A stretch of 64,000 nt of DNA from Bacteroidota bacterium. Its GTDB lineage: Bacteria; Bacteroidota; Bacteroidia; Chitinophagales; Chitinophagaceae. A program made the position numbers and the translations under genes. The notes beneath the pieces were generated by a model, which was not told the origin of the DNA, ran no database searches, and was given only the letters and a program-made list of their open reading frames with translations. This document shows positions 42,074 to 51,312 of this stretch, piece by piece; the stretch's first letter is position 1, and each line of letters begins with the position of its first letter. The stretch is from positions 124,001 through 188,000 of the forward strand of contig JAFDXX010000004.1 of the NCBI GenBank assembly GCA_018267705.1. The letters run 5' to 3'.

Positions 42074-43081
42074 ATGAAGAAGAAGATCATTATTTCCTTA
42101 TTAATTATAATTGTGCTTAGCATTATTGGTGTATGGTATTTTGTTTTTTATAATCCGGTACATAATAGAAGGAGTGTTGAAAACGAAAAAGGCATAACAA
42201 TAAATGCAGCAGATTTGGTAAAAGAATTTGTTACCAATGAAGATAGTGCCAATAAAAAATATGTAAACAAAACCATTCAAATATCCGGCATTGTAAGTAA
42301 TACCGTAACCGATTCAATAAGCACAACAATATTTATTGCAACAAACGATTCTGTAAACACAATTTCAGTAAGGCTAATAAAAAATAATACAACAATAATT
42401 AAAGGAAGCACTGTTACCGTAAAAGGAATTTTAACAGGATTTATTTTAAACGAAGTACAATTAAATGAGGCTGTTATTATTTCTTCAACACCTCCATCTA
42501 CTGTTATAACAAAAAAAGAAATGCCAGATACCGCAACTGTTTCAGCAGATTCTTCCATTAAAAAAAAACAACCTATTGTTACAACAAAAAAGGAAATAAT
42601 AGATACTGTAAAAATTTATAAAAGTAAAACAGCAGCCATAAAATTTTTCTCGCATACACCCGCAGAAGACATTGAAGCAATTAATACACAAATTGTAAGT
42701 TCATTCAATACAAACACAGGCGAAATAAATTTTGCAGCACTTATAAAAGGATTTCGTTTTGAAAATGAAATGATGCAAGATCATTTTAATAAAGAAAAAT
42801 ATTTAAACAGCACCCAATTCCCTAAGGCCTTATTTAAAGGAAATATTACAAATTTATCTTCAATAAAATTCAACACCAATGGCACTTATAACACTTCCGT
42901 TACCGGTAGTTTAACCATTAAAGGTGTTACAAAAAATATTACAACAAACGGCACTATTACCATAAACTCAAATAACATTACAATAAAAAGCGTATTTAAT
43001 ATACATGTGCAAGATTATGATGTTGATGGATCAGACGTTGCAGATACAATAGAAATTACCGTTAATGCCTCTTATAGTTAA
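42074..43081 (+). CDS. OB-fold (tRNA_anti-like) plus YceI-domain fusion protein
   Basis: A 335-residue protein with an N-terminal membrane anchor (residues 1-25, IIISLLIIIVLSIIGVWYFVF). Residues about 38-140 resemble the tRNA_anti-like OB-fold seen in Bacteroidota lipoproteins (AADLVKEFVTNEDSANKKYV, IQISGIV, VTVKGILTG). A Thr/Lys/Pro-rich linker to about residue 190 follows. The C-terminal 140 residues are a YceI-like lipocalin-type domain (KYLNSTQFPKALFKGNI, GSLTIKGVTKNI, FNIHVQDYDV). YceI domains bind polyisoprenoid-like ligands in some proteins. In relatives the two parts are, as I recall, usually separate genes. Function unknown. Confidence 0.75.
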   Translation: MKKKIIISLLIIIVLSIIGVWYFVFYNPVHNRRSVENEKGITINAADLVKEFVTNEDSANKKYVNKTIQISGIVSNTVTDSISTTIFIATNDSVNTISVRLIKNNTTIIKGSTVTVKGILTGFILNEVQLNEAVIISSTPPSTVITKKEMPDTATVSADSSIKKKQPIVTTKKEIIDTVKIYKSKTAAIKFFSHTPAEDIEAINTQIVSSFNTNTGEINFAALIKGFRFENEMMQDHFNKEKYLNSTQFPKALFKGNITNLSSIKFNTNGTYNTSVTGSLTIKGVTKNITTNGTITINSNNITIKSVFNIHVQDYDVDGSDVADTIEITVNASYS

Positions 43082-43086
43082 TAACC

Positions 43087-43118
43087 TTTGGTTATAAGCC
43101 AATAGCTTTATACATTTG
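43087..43118 (+). promoter_or_regulatory. Promoter candidate for the metH leader
   Basis: TTTG (43087-43090), a 20-base spacer, then TACATTTG (43111-43118), an exact TAnnTTTG. This is one of the two best Bacteroidota-type promoters in the window. Transcription would start near 43123-43126, giving a leader of about 200 bases before the metH ATG. The promoter overlaps a small ATAACC/GGTTAT inverted repeat (43081-43095). Confidence 0.55.
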
Positions 43119-43123
43119 CACAT

Positions 43124-43246
43124 GCAGGCCGATTTGTTTATTGTTCAGCCTGCTCTAAAAACTGAACTAATAAACGAAATTCATTTCTTTCAGATTGTTT
43201 CTCGTTTCATTAGCAAAGTAATTATGTGTTACCATCAATATTGCTA
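43124..43246 (+). ncRNA. Predicted structured 5' leader of metH (riboswitch candidate)
   Basis: Three secondary-structure elements start at the predicted transcript 5' end. (1) GTTTATTGTTCAG (43136-43148) pairs with 43162-43175, 13 bp with one bulged T, and can extend to about 17 bp (43132-43180). (2) GCAGGC (43124-43129) is complementary to GCCTGC (43148-43153), most of which lies in the loop of element 1, so the two form either a pseudoknot or alternatives. (3) TAGCAA (43211-43216) pairs with TTGCTA (43241-43246), with GTAA/TTAC inside. AAACGA (43172-43177) can also pair with TCGTTT (43202-43207), disrupting element 1. It matches no SAM or cobalamin riboswitch signature that I know. Confidence 0.4.
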
Positions 43247-43254
43247 CTATAAAG

Positions 43255-43282
43255 CTGTTGTTGCGTCGCACACTTCAACGTT
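43255..43282 (+). repeat. 28-nt motif, copy B (metH leader)
   Basis: Partner of the motif at 9011-9038, 22 of 28 bases identical by eye. It contains the near-palindrome TGCGTCGCA and lies 43 bases upstream of the metH ATG, at the 3' end of the predicted structured leader. Confidence 0.35.
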
Positions 43283-43324
43283 CAATACAATACTCAACAA
43301 TATTTTTATATTAAAATAAATATA

Positions 43325-44338
43325 ATGTCAGATATTAAAAAAGAACTGCAAAAAAAAATTTTAATTATTGATGGAGCCATGGGCACCATGATACAACGCC
43401 ACAAATTACAAGAAACCGATTACCGTGGAGAACGTTTTAAAAACTGGCATACCGATGTTAAGGGTAATAATGATTTACTAAGCATTACACAACCCCAAAT
43501 AATTACCGGCATTCATAAACAATATCTTGAAGCAGGAGCAGATATTATAGAAACCAATACATTCAGCAGCACAAGCATTGCACAAGCAGATTACGATATG
43601 CAAAGTTTAGCATATGAATTAAACGTTGCCTCTGCCAAATGTGCTAAAAAAGCAATTGCACACTACAATGCAGAAACAGGTAATACAACTCCAAAATATG
43701 TTGCAGGGGCTATTGGCCCCTTAAACAAAACCCTATCTCTTTCACCCGATGTAAACAATCCCGGCTTTAGAGCCGTAACTTTTGATGATGTGGTAACAGC
43801 ATATACCGAACAAATAAAAGGATTAATTGATGGTGGTGCAGACATTTTACTTATTGAAACCATTTTTGATACATTAAATGCAAAAGCAGCTATTTACGCA
43901 GCTAAACAATTCTTCAGACAAAATAATGTTGAACTACCCATTATGATTTCAGGAACTATTACCGATGCTTCTGGAAGAACATTAAGCGGTCAAACATTAG
44001 AAGCATTTTATATATCTGTTAAACATGCAAAACCATTAAGCATTGGTTTAAACTGTGCATTAGGTGCCCACGAAATGCGTGGACATATTGAAGAATTAAG
44101 CAGCATTGCAGAATGTTATGTTTCATCTTATCCCAATGCAGGCTTACCCAATGCCATGGGTGAGTATGATGAAGCACCCGAACAAACAGCCTGCTTTATA
44201 GAAGATTGGGCAAACAACGGATGGGTAAATATTGTTGGTGGTTGCTGTGGTACCACACCCGATCATATTAAACATATTGCAGAACATGTAAAGAATATAC
44301 AACCAAGAAAATTGCCCATATTAGAAGAAGTTATTTAA
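43325..44338 (+). CDS. metH: Methionine synthase, homocysteine-binding (N-terminal) part
   Basis: A 337-residue protein equal to the first module of cobalamin-dependent methionine synthase. It binds and activates homocysteine through zinc; ligands are the Cys in [12 protein letters not shown] and the Cys pair in [13 protein letters not shown]-terminal [23 protein letters not shown] is typical. The stop codon TAA shares its last A with the ATG of the second MetH gene (TAATG), so both are made from one message. This two-gene arrangement occurs in other Bacteroidota as far as I recall. Confidence 0.95.
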   Translation: MSDIKKELQKKILIIDGAMGTMIQRHKLQETDYRGERFKNWHTDVKGNNDLLSITQPQIITGIHKQYLEAGADIIETNTFSSTSIAQADYDMQSLAYELNVASAKCAKKAIAHYNAETGNTTPKYVAGAIGPLNKTLSLSPDVNNPGFRAVTFDDVVTAYTEQIKGLIDGGADILLIETIFDTLNAKAAIYAAKQFFRQNNVELPIMISGTITDASGRTLSGQTLEAFYISVKHAKPLSIGLNCALGAHEMRGHIEELSSIAECYVSSYPNAGLPNAMGEYDEAPEQTACFIEDWANNGWVNIVGGCCGTTPDHIKHIAEHVKNIQPRKLPILEEVI

Positions 44339-47013
44339 TGAAAAATATGAGTACTATTAAACCATACTTAAGATTATCAGGATTAGAACCATTAATCATT
44401 CGCCCCGAAACAAACTTTGTAAATGTTGGTGAAAGAACCAATGTTACCGGAAGTAAAAAATTTGCACGTTTAATCTTAAACAATCAATACGAAGAAGCAT
44501 TATCTGTTGCACGCCAACAAGTAGAAAATGGAGCACAAGTATTAGATATTAATATGGATGATGCTTTATTAGATGGCGTTCAGGCAATGACCACTTTTGT
44601 AAACCTTTTACAAAGCGAACCCGATATTGCTAAAATTCCTATAATGATTGATAGTTCAAAATTTGAAATCATTCAGGCAGGATTAAAATGTGCACAAGGA
44701 AAATGTATTGTAAACTCCATCTCTATGAAAGAAGGAGAAGCAAAATTTATAGAACAAGCGTATATATGCAAAGATTTTGGTGCAGCCGTAATTGTAATGG
44801 CTTTTGATGAACAAGGACAAGCAGATACATTACAACGTAAGGTAGAAATTTCAGAAAAAGCATATAAAATTCTAACCCAAAAAGTTGGATTCGATCCTCA
44901 AGATATCATCTTCGATATAAACATTTTTGCTATTGCAACCGGATTAGAAGAACATAATAATTATGCAGTAGATTTTATTGAAGCAACACGCATTATCAAA
45001 CAAAAATTTCCATTAGTAAAAATAAGTGGCGGCGTAAGCAATCTTTCTTTTTCCTTTAGAGGAAACGATCATGTACGCGAAGCCATGCATGCCGTGTTTC
45101 TTTATTATGCCATAAAAGCCGGTATGGATATGGGTATTGTAAATGCAGGACAATTAGTTGTTTATGATGAAATAGAACCTACACTTAGAAATTTATGTGA
45201 AGATGTTATTTTAAACAGAAATAATGCAAACAATGAAGCAACAGAAAAACTTATTGCATTTGCCGAAACAGTTAAAGCAAAAGGAAAAGTAGAAGTAAAA
45301 GATGAAGCATGGAGAAATGAATCGGTAGAAAAACGGTTAGCTCACTCGTTAGTAAACGGAATTACAGATTATATTGATGCAGACACAGAAGAAGCCAGAA
45401 AAAAATATCCTAAACCATTAGATGTTATTGAAGGCCCTTTAATGGATGGAATGAATATAGTTGGCGATTTATTTGGATCGGGAAAAATGTTTTTACCACA
45501 AGTGGTTAAAAGTGCACGCGTAATGAAAAAAAGTGTTGCCTACTTACAACCATTTATTGAAGCAGAAAAAAAAGAAAGTACGAATGCACCAACCATTTTA
45601 ATGGCAACCGTAAAAGGAGATGTACATGATATTGGTAAAAATATTGTAGGCGTAGTATTAGGCTGCAATGGTTATAAAGTAATTGATATGGGTGTAATGG
45701 TGCCAACCGATAAAATTTTAGACGAAGCCGATAAAAAAAATGTAGATATAATTGGTGTTAGTGGGCTTATCACTCCATCGCTTGATGAAATGGTGCATGT
45801 AGCAAAAGAAATGAAACGCCGCAATATGAAACAACCTTTGCTAATTGGCGGTGCTACTACATCACGCATACATACGGCAGTAAAAATTGCTCCCGAATAT
45901 GAAACAGGCGTGGTACATGTATTAGATGCCAGCCGAAGTGTTACGGTTGTAGGTTCTTTATTAAATGCAGAAACTAAAAAAGTATTGCTTGCCGAAACAA
46001 AAGAAGAATACCTTAAACTGAAAAAAAATTTTGATAGTAAAAAAACAATTAAACAATACATCAGCTATCAAAATGCAAAAAATAATAAAGTAAAAATAAA
46101 TTGGGAAAACTATAATCCCGTTCAACCCACTTTTACCGGAACCAAAGTTTTTGATAATGTTGATTTGAATGAAATAAAAAAATATATAGATTGGAAACCA
46201 TATTTTATTGCTTGGGAAATGCACGGAAATTTTCCTGCAATACTAACCGATGAAGTAGTAGGAAAAGAAGCCACCAAATTATTTAACGATGTAAATATTT
46301 TATTAGATAAAGTAATTACCGAAAAATGGCTTACCGCAAAAGGAACTATTGGTTTTTGGAAAGCTGCAAGTAATGAAGATACCGTAATATTAAATGTTGA
46401 AAATAAACAAGTACAATTAGAATTTCTTCGCCAACAAATAAAAAAAGCAGCCGATCAACCTAATTTATCATTAGCAGATTTTATTGCACCTAAAACCGAA
46501 AATAAAAATGATTATATCGGTGCATTTGCTGTAAGTATTCATGGAATTGAAAAACATATTAAAGCTTTTGAAGCAGCACATGATGATTATAATAAAATAA
46601 GTTTACAAGCATTAACAGATAGGCTGGCAGAGGCTTTTGCAGAATATTTGCATCATAAAGTGAGAACAGAATATTGGGGATATGTGAAAGATGAAAACTT
46701 AACTAATGAAGATTTAATACACGAAAAATATCAAGGTATTCGTCCGGCACCGGGTTATCCTGCATGCCCCGATCATACAGAAAAGCATAAATTGTTCAGC
46801 CTATTAAATGCAACCAATACAGTTGGTATAGAACTTACAGAAAATTTTGCAATGTATCCTGCATCATCTGTTTGTGGTTGGTATTTTAGCCATCCGCAAA
46901 GTCAATATTATGGTGTAGGAAAAATTCAACAAGATCAATTTGATGATTATGTAAACCGAAAAGGGTTAGATAAAACAATAATGGAAAGATGGTTGAGCCC
47001 TAATTTAGAATAG
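44338..47013 (+). CDS. metH: Methionine synthase, folate-, cobalamin- and activation-domain part
   Basis: An 891-residue protein with the remaining MetH modules in order. The methyltetrahydrofolate-binding domain has [19 protein letters not shown] at residues 28-46. The B12 cap and B12-binding domain has [19 protein letters not shown] with the cobalt-ligand His. The SAM-dependent reactivation domain has VRTEYWGYV and [18 protein letters not shown] near the C terminus. Together with the preceding gene it forms a complete cobalamin-dependent enzyme. Start at ATG 44338, overlapping the previous stop; a second ATG at 44347 is possible. Confidence 0.96.
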   Translation: MKNMSTIKPYLRLSGLEPLIIRPETNFVNVGERTNVTGSKKFARLILNNQYEEALSVARQQVENGAQVLDINMDDALLDGVQAMTTFVNLLQSEPDIAKIPIMIDSSKFEIIQAGLKCAQGKCIVNSISMKEGEAKFIEQAYICKDFGAAVIVMAFDEQGQADTLQRKVEISEKAYKILTQKVGFDPQDIIFDINIFAIATGLEEHNNYAVDFIEATRIIKQKFPLVKISGGVSNLSFSFRGNDHVREAMHAVFLYYAIKAGMDMGIVNAGQLVVYDEIEPTLRNLCEDVILNRNNANNEATEKLIAFAETVKAKGKVEVKDEAWRNESVEKRLAHSLVNGITDYIDADTEEARKKYPKPLDVIEGPLMDGMNIVGDLFGSGKMFLPQVVKSARVMKKSVAYLQPFIEAEKKESTNAPTILMATVKGDVHDIGKNIVGVVLGCNGYKVIDMGVMVPTDKILDEADKKNVDIIGVSGLITPSLDEMVHVAKEMKRRNMKQPLLIGGATTSRIHTAVKIAPEYETGVVHVLDASRSVTVVGSLLNAETKKVLLAETKEEYLKLKKNFDSKKTIKQYISYQNAKNNKVKINWENYNPVQPTFTGTKVFDNVDLNEIKKYIDWKPYFIAWEMHGNFPAILTDEVVGKEATKLFNDVNILLDKVITEKWLTAKGTIGFWKAASNEDTVILNVENKQVQLEFLRQQIKKAADQPNLSLADFIAPKTENKNDYIGAFAVSIHGIEKHIKAFEAAHDDYNKISLQALTDRLAEAFAEYLHHKVRTEYWGYVKDENLTNEDLIHEKYQGIRPAPGYPACPDHTEKHKLFSLLNATNTVGIELTENFAMYPASSVCGWYFSHPQSQYYGVGKIQQDQFDDYVNRKGLDKTIMERWLSPNLE

Positions 47014-47029
47014 TTGCATTATGGTAATA

Positions 47030-49204
47030 TTATTTGTTTAATAACATTTCTTGATTATATGCCATAATAAAAACTGCCCCTAAATTTTTATGAGGTGGTA
47101 CATAATCATCAAACCTTTCTTTTACATCGGCTTTTAAACCTGTTTCTATATTCTTCCACATAACAGGCCAGTTAAGATCTTTTCCTTGACGTAAAGTTTC
47201 GGTTATAATATTAATTAATCTAATATTTACTGCACCTGTTCCTACTTGTTTAGAAGCTATAATGTGAGCACCCGGACAAGTTGCCAATACATCGTTTAAA
47301 CTATGATAACCACCACAACTGCCCAACAATACTACTTTAGCAGAAGAAGGTAATTGTGCTATAGTTTGTTTTACATAATAACTATGTCCACGGTGTATTA
47401 CAATGGTAGGATGTATGTTTAATGAGTCTAAATATTCTTGTAAATCTTTTTGGGCTTTAGTATCTAAATCTTTTAATTCATCTAAGGGTTTGTTGGCATA
47501 AATAGTTATAGGTATACCTTTGGTAGAAGATACTTCTACCCATTCAGGTTTATCAACCTTCCTCCAGTTAGCATTAGAAAAATTATTAATAAATGCGTTG
47601 AATACATTGCCTCCATCTTTATCTCCGTAAAAGAATTGTAGTATTTCAATTTTTTTCTTGGTAGAATCAAGCAATAGTTTTAATGGCATTATATTAATAG
47701 GTGTTGGTAGTTGCAAAGTATTTGTTGCAATACCATCGGTTGTATTAAAAATGCTATTAAGCAAGTTGTATATGATAATTCCTCTTTTATTTTTTGTTTT
47801 TATATTTTGTTGAAGATTGTGCCAAACTTCTTTTATCATAATTTTTTTAACGCTAGAATCGCTAATGCTGGCATAAGAGTCTGCTACATCTACCGCATCT
47901 TCAAGAGTTGATGTTTTTTCTAATCCGTCTACAAAACTTTGCATTAATTTTTCGGCACCCAACTTATCCATTCGTTTAAAAAAATCATCTAATGTGTTGT
48001 ATGCGGCAGCCATGCGTATAAATTTTTTATAGTAATCAAACTGTACGGCGTTTAATAAACTATCGGCTCTTGCAGGTTTCATTCTTTCAAAAATTCTTTT
48101 ATATACTCCTAAATAGCTGCTAGTATATATTTCTTCTTCTCCTAACACACATAAAAAGTATAATTCGGCAGGCGTTAGGTTATCAATTTTTTTAAATCTT
48201 ACGGCATCACTTTTTTCTTCGTGTAAAGCATTTATTTCATTTATATATGTTTCTATACCTTTTGTTTTTAGCTTTTCGGTAAGTACATTCATAATCATTG
48301 GAGTGTCTGCTTGCCTTATTCTTGCTGCATATTTTATTTCGGTTGCTACTAATAATTTATAATATTTTTCATCATCAGACATTGCACTGGTGATAGAATC
48401 TATGGTTATTTGGTTGTGATATAATTCGTCTAAAAAGGGGAAATAAAATCTTCCTGAAGGAATGGTTGCCAACTGTGAAATTGTTTTTACAAGTGGGCTT
48501 TGCACAGATCTTATTTTATAACCTAATGCATTATTTACTGCAGCATAATTATAAAAACGTTCAGGGTTTTTAAAAGCTTCAATAGTTAATAAACTATCTG
48601 CAAAAGGAACATCGGTATGTGTGCCTAGAATAGTTAAAATTTTATCGGGGTTGCGTTGACAAAGTTTAAATATTAAAATATTCTTACAATCGGTTAGGCC
48701 TATGTTTTGCTGAAATGCAAAATTTTGTAATAAAATATTTCCTATTTCTAATTCATTTTGTTGAATAACGGAAGTAATGGGCAAATTGTTTCTTTGTAAT
48801 TGCATAGCTTGTATGTATGCATTAATATAATCTGCTACTGTAATGCCGGTTGTGTACTTGTATTTGCAGGCACTAATATAACTGGTAAGCATATCATTAA
48901 TACTTCTTAACCATATATATTTATCGTTTTCTGAAAAGCTGCTGTCTTTTTCAACTTGTTGTTGCAGATTATCAATTTTAGAAATAATAATATGTGTTAG
49001 TTGAAGATTAACGTCATCATCAGAGGTGGCTTTAAAAATTTTACCATCTCCACCATAAACTTTAATTAATTGGGCTTGGCTTCTATCAATATTATCATGA
49101 TGCAGCCTTCGCATTGGTGGGATATCATCTTGCGAAAATACCGGTTGGGCAAAATTGGGAAATGCAATTACTAAAAGTAAAATAAACAGATATAATTTCT
49201 TCAT
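47030..49204 (-). CDS. Large secreted protein of unknown function with caspase/CHAT-like His-Cys motif
   Basis: From ATG 49204 this is 724 residues with a signal peptide (MKKLYLFILLLVIAFPNFA). Residues 30-500 are mainly helical, without a recognised domain. Near the C terminus, strand-like TIVIHRGHSYY (His604, His607) is followed by a helix and then AKVVLLGSCGGYHS with Cys630, and later TCPGAHIIASKQVGTGAVN. A beta-strand ending in HG/RGH and a next strand ending in Ser-Cys-Gly resembles the catalytic His and Cys of clan CD peptidases or CHAT domains, although the spacing (23-26 residues) is short. Function is not known. An open frame 18 codons longer exists but lacks a signal peptide. Its own promoter box lies at 49221-49228. 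Confidence 0.6.
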   Translation of the reverse strand: MKKLYLFILLLVIAFPNFAQPVFSQDDIPPMRRLHHDNIDRSQAQLIKVYGGDGKIFKATSDDDVNLQLTHIIISKIDNLQQQVEKDSSFSENDKYIWLRSINDMLTSYISACKYKYTTGITVADYINAYIQAMQLQRNNLPITSVIQQNELEIGNILLQNFAFQQNIGLTDCKNILIFKLCQRNPDKILTILGTHTDVPFADSLLTIEAFKNPERFYNYAAVNNALGYKIRSVQSPLVKTISQLATIPSGRFYFPFLDELYHNQITIDSITSAMSDDEKYYKLLVATEIKYAARIRQADTPMIMNVLTEKLKTKGIETYINEINALHEEKSDAVRFKKIDNLTPAELYFLCVLGEEEIYTSSYLGVYKRIFERMKPARADSLLNAVQFDYYKKFIRMAAAYNTLDDFFKRMDKLGAEKLMQSFVDGLEKTSTLEDAVDVADSYASISDSSVKKIMIKEVWHNLQQNIKTKNKRGIIIYNLLNSIFNTTDGIATNTLQLPTPINIMPLKLLLDSTKKKIEILQFFYGDKDGGNVFNAFINNFSNANWRKVDKPEWVEVSSTKGIPITIYANKPLDELKDLDTKAQKDLQEYLDSLNIHPTIVIHRGHSYYVKQTIAQLPSSAKVVLLGSCGGYHSLNDVLATCPGAHIIASKQVGTGAVNIRLINIITETLRQGKDLNWPVMWKNIETGLKADVKERFDDYVPPHKNLGAVFIMAYNQEMLLNK

Positions 49205-49220
49205 GCGTAGCATTATCAAA

Positions 49221-49228
49221 CAAAAATA
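49221..49228 (-). promoter_or_regulatory. Candidate -7 box of the large secreted protein gene
   Basis: Minus-strand TATTTTTG, an exact TAnnTTTG, lies 16 bases before the ATG at 49204. The -33 region is T-rich with TTG-like words but no clear match at standard spacing. Confidence 0.4.
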
Positions 49229-49284
49229 CTGCCAATAACAATGAGAAAATGTTATCAACTTAACAATTCCATAATAATAGAATC

Positions 49285-49314
49285 TTTGTTAGTAATAATG
49301 TGCTGTTAATTTTG
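49285..49314 (+). promoter_or_regulatory. Near-consensus promoter of the two-component system
   Basis: TTTG (49285-49288), 18 bases, TAATTTTG (49307-49314). Both boxes are exact matches to the Bacteroidota primary-sigma consensus. The -7 box ends 18 bases before the response-regulator ATG at 49333. Confidence 0.6.
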
Positions 49315-49332
49315 TGTAAACATATTGTTACC

Positions 49333-50016
49333 ATGCAAACAAAGCCAAAAAAAATTTTAATTGCAGATGATGAACCTGATATTCTTGAAATAATTGCATA
49401 TAATCTTTCAAAACAAGGGTATGATGTATATACGGCTAAAAATGGTAATGATGCTATTGAAAAAGCTAAACAAATTCATCCCGATTTAATTATTTTAGAT
49501 ATTATGATGCCTTATAAAACAGGCATAGAAGTTTGCCATATCTTACGTTCGCAAACATTATTTCAGCATACAATAATTATTTTTTTAACAGCATTAAGTG
49601 ATGAAATATCGCAAATTAAAGGGCTTGAAATAGGTGCAGATGATTATTTAAACAAACCCATAAATCCAAAAGTGTTGGTATCTAGAGTAAATGCTTTATT
49701 TAGAAGAATTAATAAAGCAGAAGAATCGAGTAAAGTATTACATGTTGCCAATATAAATATTGACCCCATAAAATTTTTAGTTACGATAGATGATAAAGAA
49801 ATTATTCTTGCCAAAAAAGAATTTGAACTATTGTATTTGCTTGCTTCAAAACCCGGAAGAGTTTTTTTGCGAAATGAAATTTTAATGCAGATTTGGGGTG
49901 CAGATATTATAGTTGGAGATAGAACTATTGATGTGCATATTCGTAAAATACGTCAAAAAATGAATTTGAATTGCATAACAACAGTTAAAAGTGTTGGCTA
50001 TAAATTTAGTTTGTAA
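49333..50016 (+). CDS. OmpR/PhoB-family response regulator
   Basis: A 227-residue DNA-binding response regulator. The receiver domain has the acidic pair in LIADDEPD, phosphoacceptor Asp56 (IILDIMMP), the conserved Thr/Ser in IIFLTALSD and Lys in LNKPINP. The C-terminal winged helix ends in the typical GDRTIDVHIRKIRQKM and VGYKFSL. It is followed 39 bases later by its histidine kinase. I use ATG 49333; a longer frame from 49300 runs into the promoter. The signal is unknown. Confidence 0.94.
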   Translation: MQTKPKKILIADDEPDILEIIAYNLSKQGYDVYTAKNGNDAIEKAKQIHPDLIILDIMMPYKTGIEVCHILRSQTLFQHTIIIFLTALSDEISQIKGLEIGADDYLNKPINPKVLVSRVNALFRRINKAEESSKVLHVANINIDPIKFLVTIDDKEIILAKKEFELLYLLASKPGRVFLRNEILMQIWGADIIVGDRTIDVHIRKIRQKMNLNCITTVKSVGYKFSL

Positions 50017-50055
50017 TAATACTTTTACTTAAATTACATTTTGTAACCTTTTGAA

Positions 50056-51105
50056 ATGTTGAATACTAAAAATTTTTCGCCAAAACAACTTTCGTTGTTT
50101 ACGGCATTTTCATTATCCCTTCCTATAGCTATTGGTTTTTATATAATAGAATCGTGGTTGTTTGCACTAATTACATTTATTGTAATTTTTATTGGCAGCT
50201 ATTTTTTAATTCAATTTGTATTAGAACAATTCATTTACCGAAAAATAAAACTTATATACAAATTTATTTACCAAACAAAAGCCAGTAAAAAACAAGAAAC
50301 CTATTATAAATATATTTTACCGCAAAAAAGTATTGATGAAGTAAGAGAAGATGTAGAAAAATGGGCGGAACAAAAAAGCGTTGAAATTGAAATATTAAAA
50401 AATAACGAAGCTTATAGAAAAGAATTTCTACAAAACTTAGCACACGAATTTAAAACACCCATATTTGCCATACAAGGTTATACTGATATATTGTTAGATG
50501 GTGCAATAGAAGATCAAACAACTGCCAAAAAATATTTAGAAAATACTGCACGTAATGTTGATAGATTAACTAACCTCTTAAAAGATTTAGATAAAATATC
50601 TCAACTTGAAAGTGAAGAACAACCCCTACATAAAGAAAATTTTATAATTCAAGATTTAATTCGTGAAGTTTATGAAACACTTTCAATTAAAACTTCAAAG
50701 CAAGAAATTAAATGCACTATAAAAAAAGGTTGCGAATCTCCGCCCATTAATGTTTTTGCCGACAAAGAAAAAATAAGGCAAGTACTTAACAACCTCATAA
50801 TCAACGCAACACGTTACGGTAAACACGGAGGTGTTATTGTGGCAAGTATTTATAAAACAGACGAACAACATGTACTAATAGAAATAAGTGATGATGGAGT
50901 TGGAATTGCAGAAGAACATTTACCTCGCATTTTTGAACGTTTTTACAGAACCGATATAGGCCGAAGCCGAAATATGGGAGGAACAGGCTTAGGTTTGGCA
51001 ATTTGTAAGCATATTGTTGAAGCTCATCAACAAACTATTCATGTTCGTAGTAAACTAAACGTAGGCACTACAATAGGATTTACATTAAGCAGTAAACCAA
51101 CATAA
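50056..51105 (+). CDS. Sensor histidine kinase
   Basis: A 349-residue membrane histidine kinase. Two adjacent transmembrane helices (about 12-33 and 35-56) leave almost no extracellular sensor loop. A linker follows, then HisKA with phosphoacceptor His130 (LAHEFKTPIFAIQGY) and a HATPase domain with N box LNNLIINATRYG, G1 ISDDGVGIAEEHLPRIFERFYR and G2 GGTGLGLAI. The small periplasmic part suggests membrane-stress or intramembrane sensing. It is paired with the upstream response regulator. Confidence 0.94.
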   Translation: MLNTKNFSPKQLSLFTAFSLSLPIAIGFYIIESWLFALITFIVIFIGSYFLIQFVLEQFIYRKIKLIYKFIYQTKASKKQETYYKYILPQKSIDEVREDVEKWAEQKSVEIEILKNNEAYRKEFLQNLAHEFKTPIFAIQGYTDILLDGAIEDQTTAKKYLENTARNVDRLTNLLKDLDKISQLESEEQPLHKENFIIQDLIREVYETLSIKTSKQEIKCTIKKGCESPPINVFADKEKIRQVLNNLIINATRYGKHGGVIVASIYKTDEQHVLIEISDDGVGIAEEHLPRIFERFYRTDIGRSRNMGGTGLGLAICKHIVEAHQQTIHVRSKLNVGTTIGFTLSSKPT

Positions 51106-51282
51106 TTCTGCCATTTTGTCGCAACTTGATTTGTAAAATACTGATAATCAATTAATTACAAACATTTACAATTATCAATTCTCACTAATTAGGTTTAGTT
51201 TTTCGTGTAATTTATGTAAAATATATTTTGCTGTCTGCTCTAAAATTGTAATTTAGTGGTGGAATTTAATGGGTTAGTAAGT

Positions 51283-51312
51283 AAAGGGGTCAGCTTAAAA
51301 GTTGGCCCTTTT
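51283..51312 (+). terminator. Hairpin between the histidine kinase gene and radA
   Basis: GGGTCAGC (51287-51294) pairs with GTTGGCCC (51301-51308), eight pairs with two G-U, loop TTAAAA. Flanking AAAG/TTTT can extend the stem. The T-run TTTT directly follows the GC stem. It lies 180 bases after the kinase stop and 43 before radA, so it is either a late terminator or a radA leader element. The rest of this 249-base gap is AT-rich, with no gene. Confidence 0.5.

Noticed and set aside
43116..43319. 67-codon ORF in the metH leader
   Set aside because: It starts with TTG, has no recognisable composition or domain, and coincides with strong RNA inverted repeats and a predicted promoter. A non-coding leader explains the region better.
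43124..43324. Known SAM-I or cobalamin riboswitch upstream of metH
   Set aside because: I looked for the SAM-I core pattern and for the B12-box-like conserved stretch and found neither. The leader is reported only as an unclassified structure.
44330..44345. metH as one gene broken by a frameshift
   Set aside because: The break falls at a natural domain boundary, the second gene has its own ATG overlapping the stop, and both parts are complete. A genuine two-gene enzyme is more likely.
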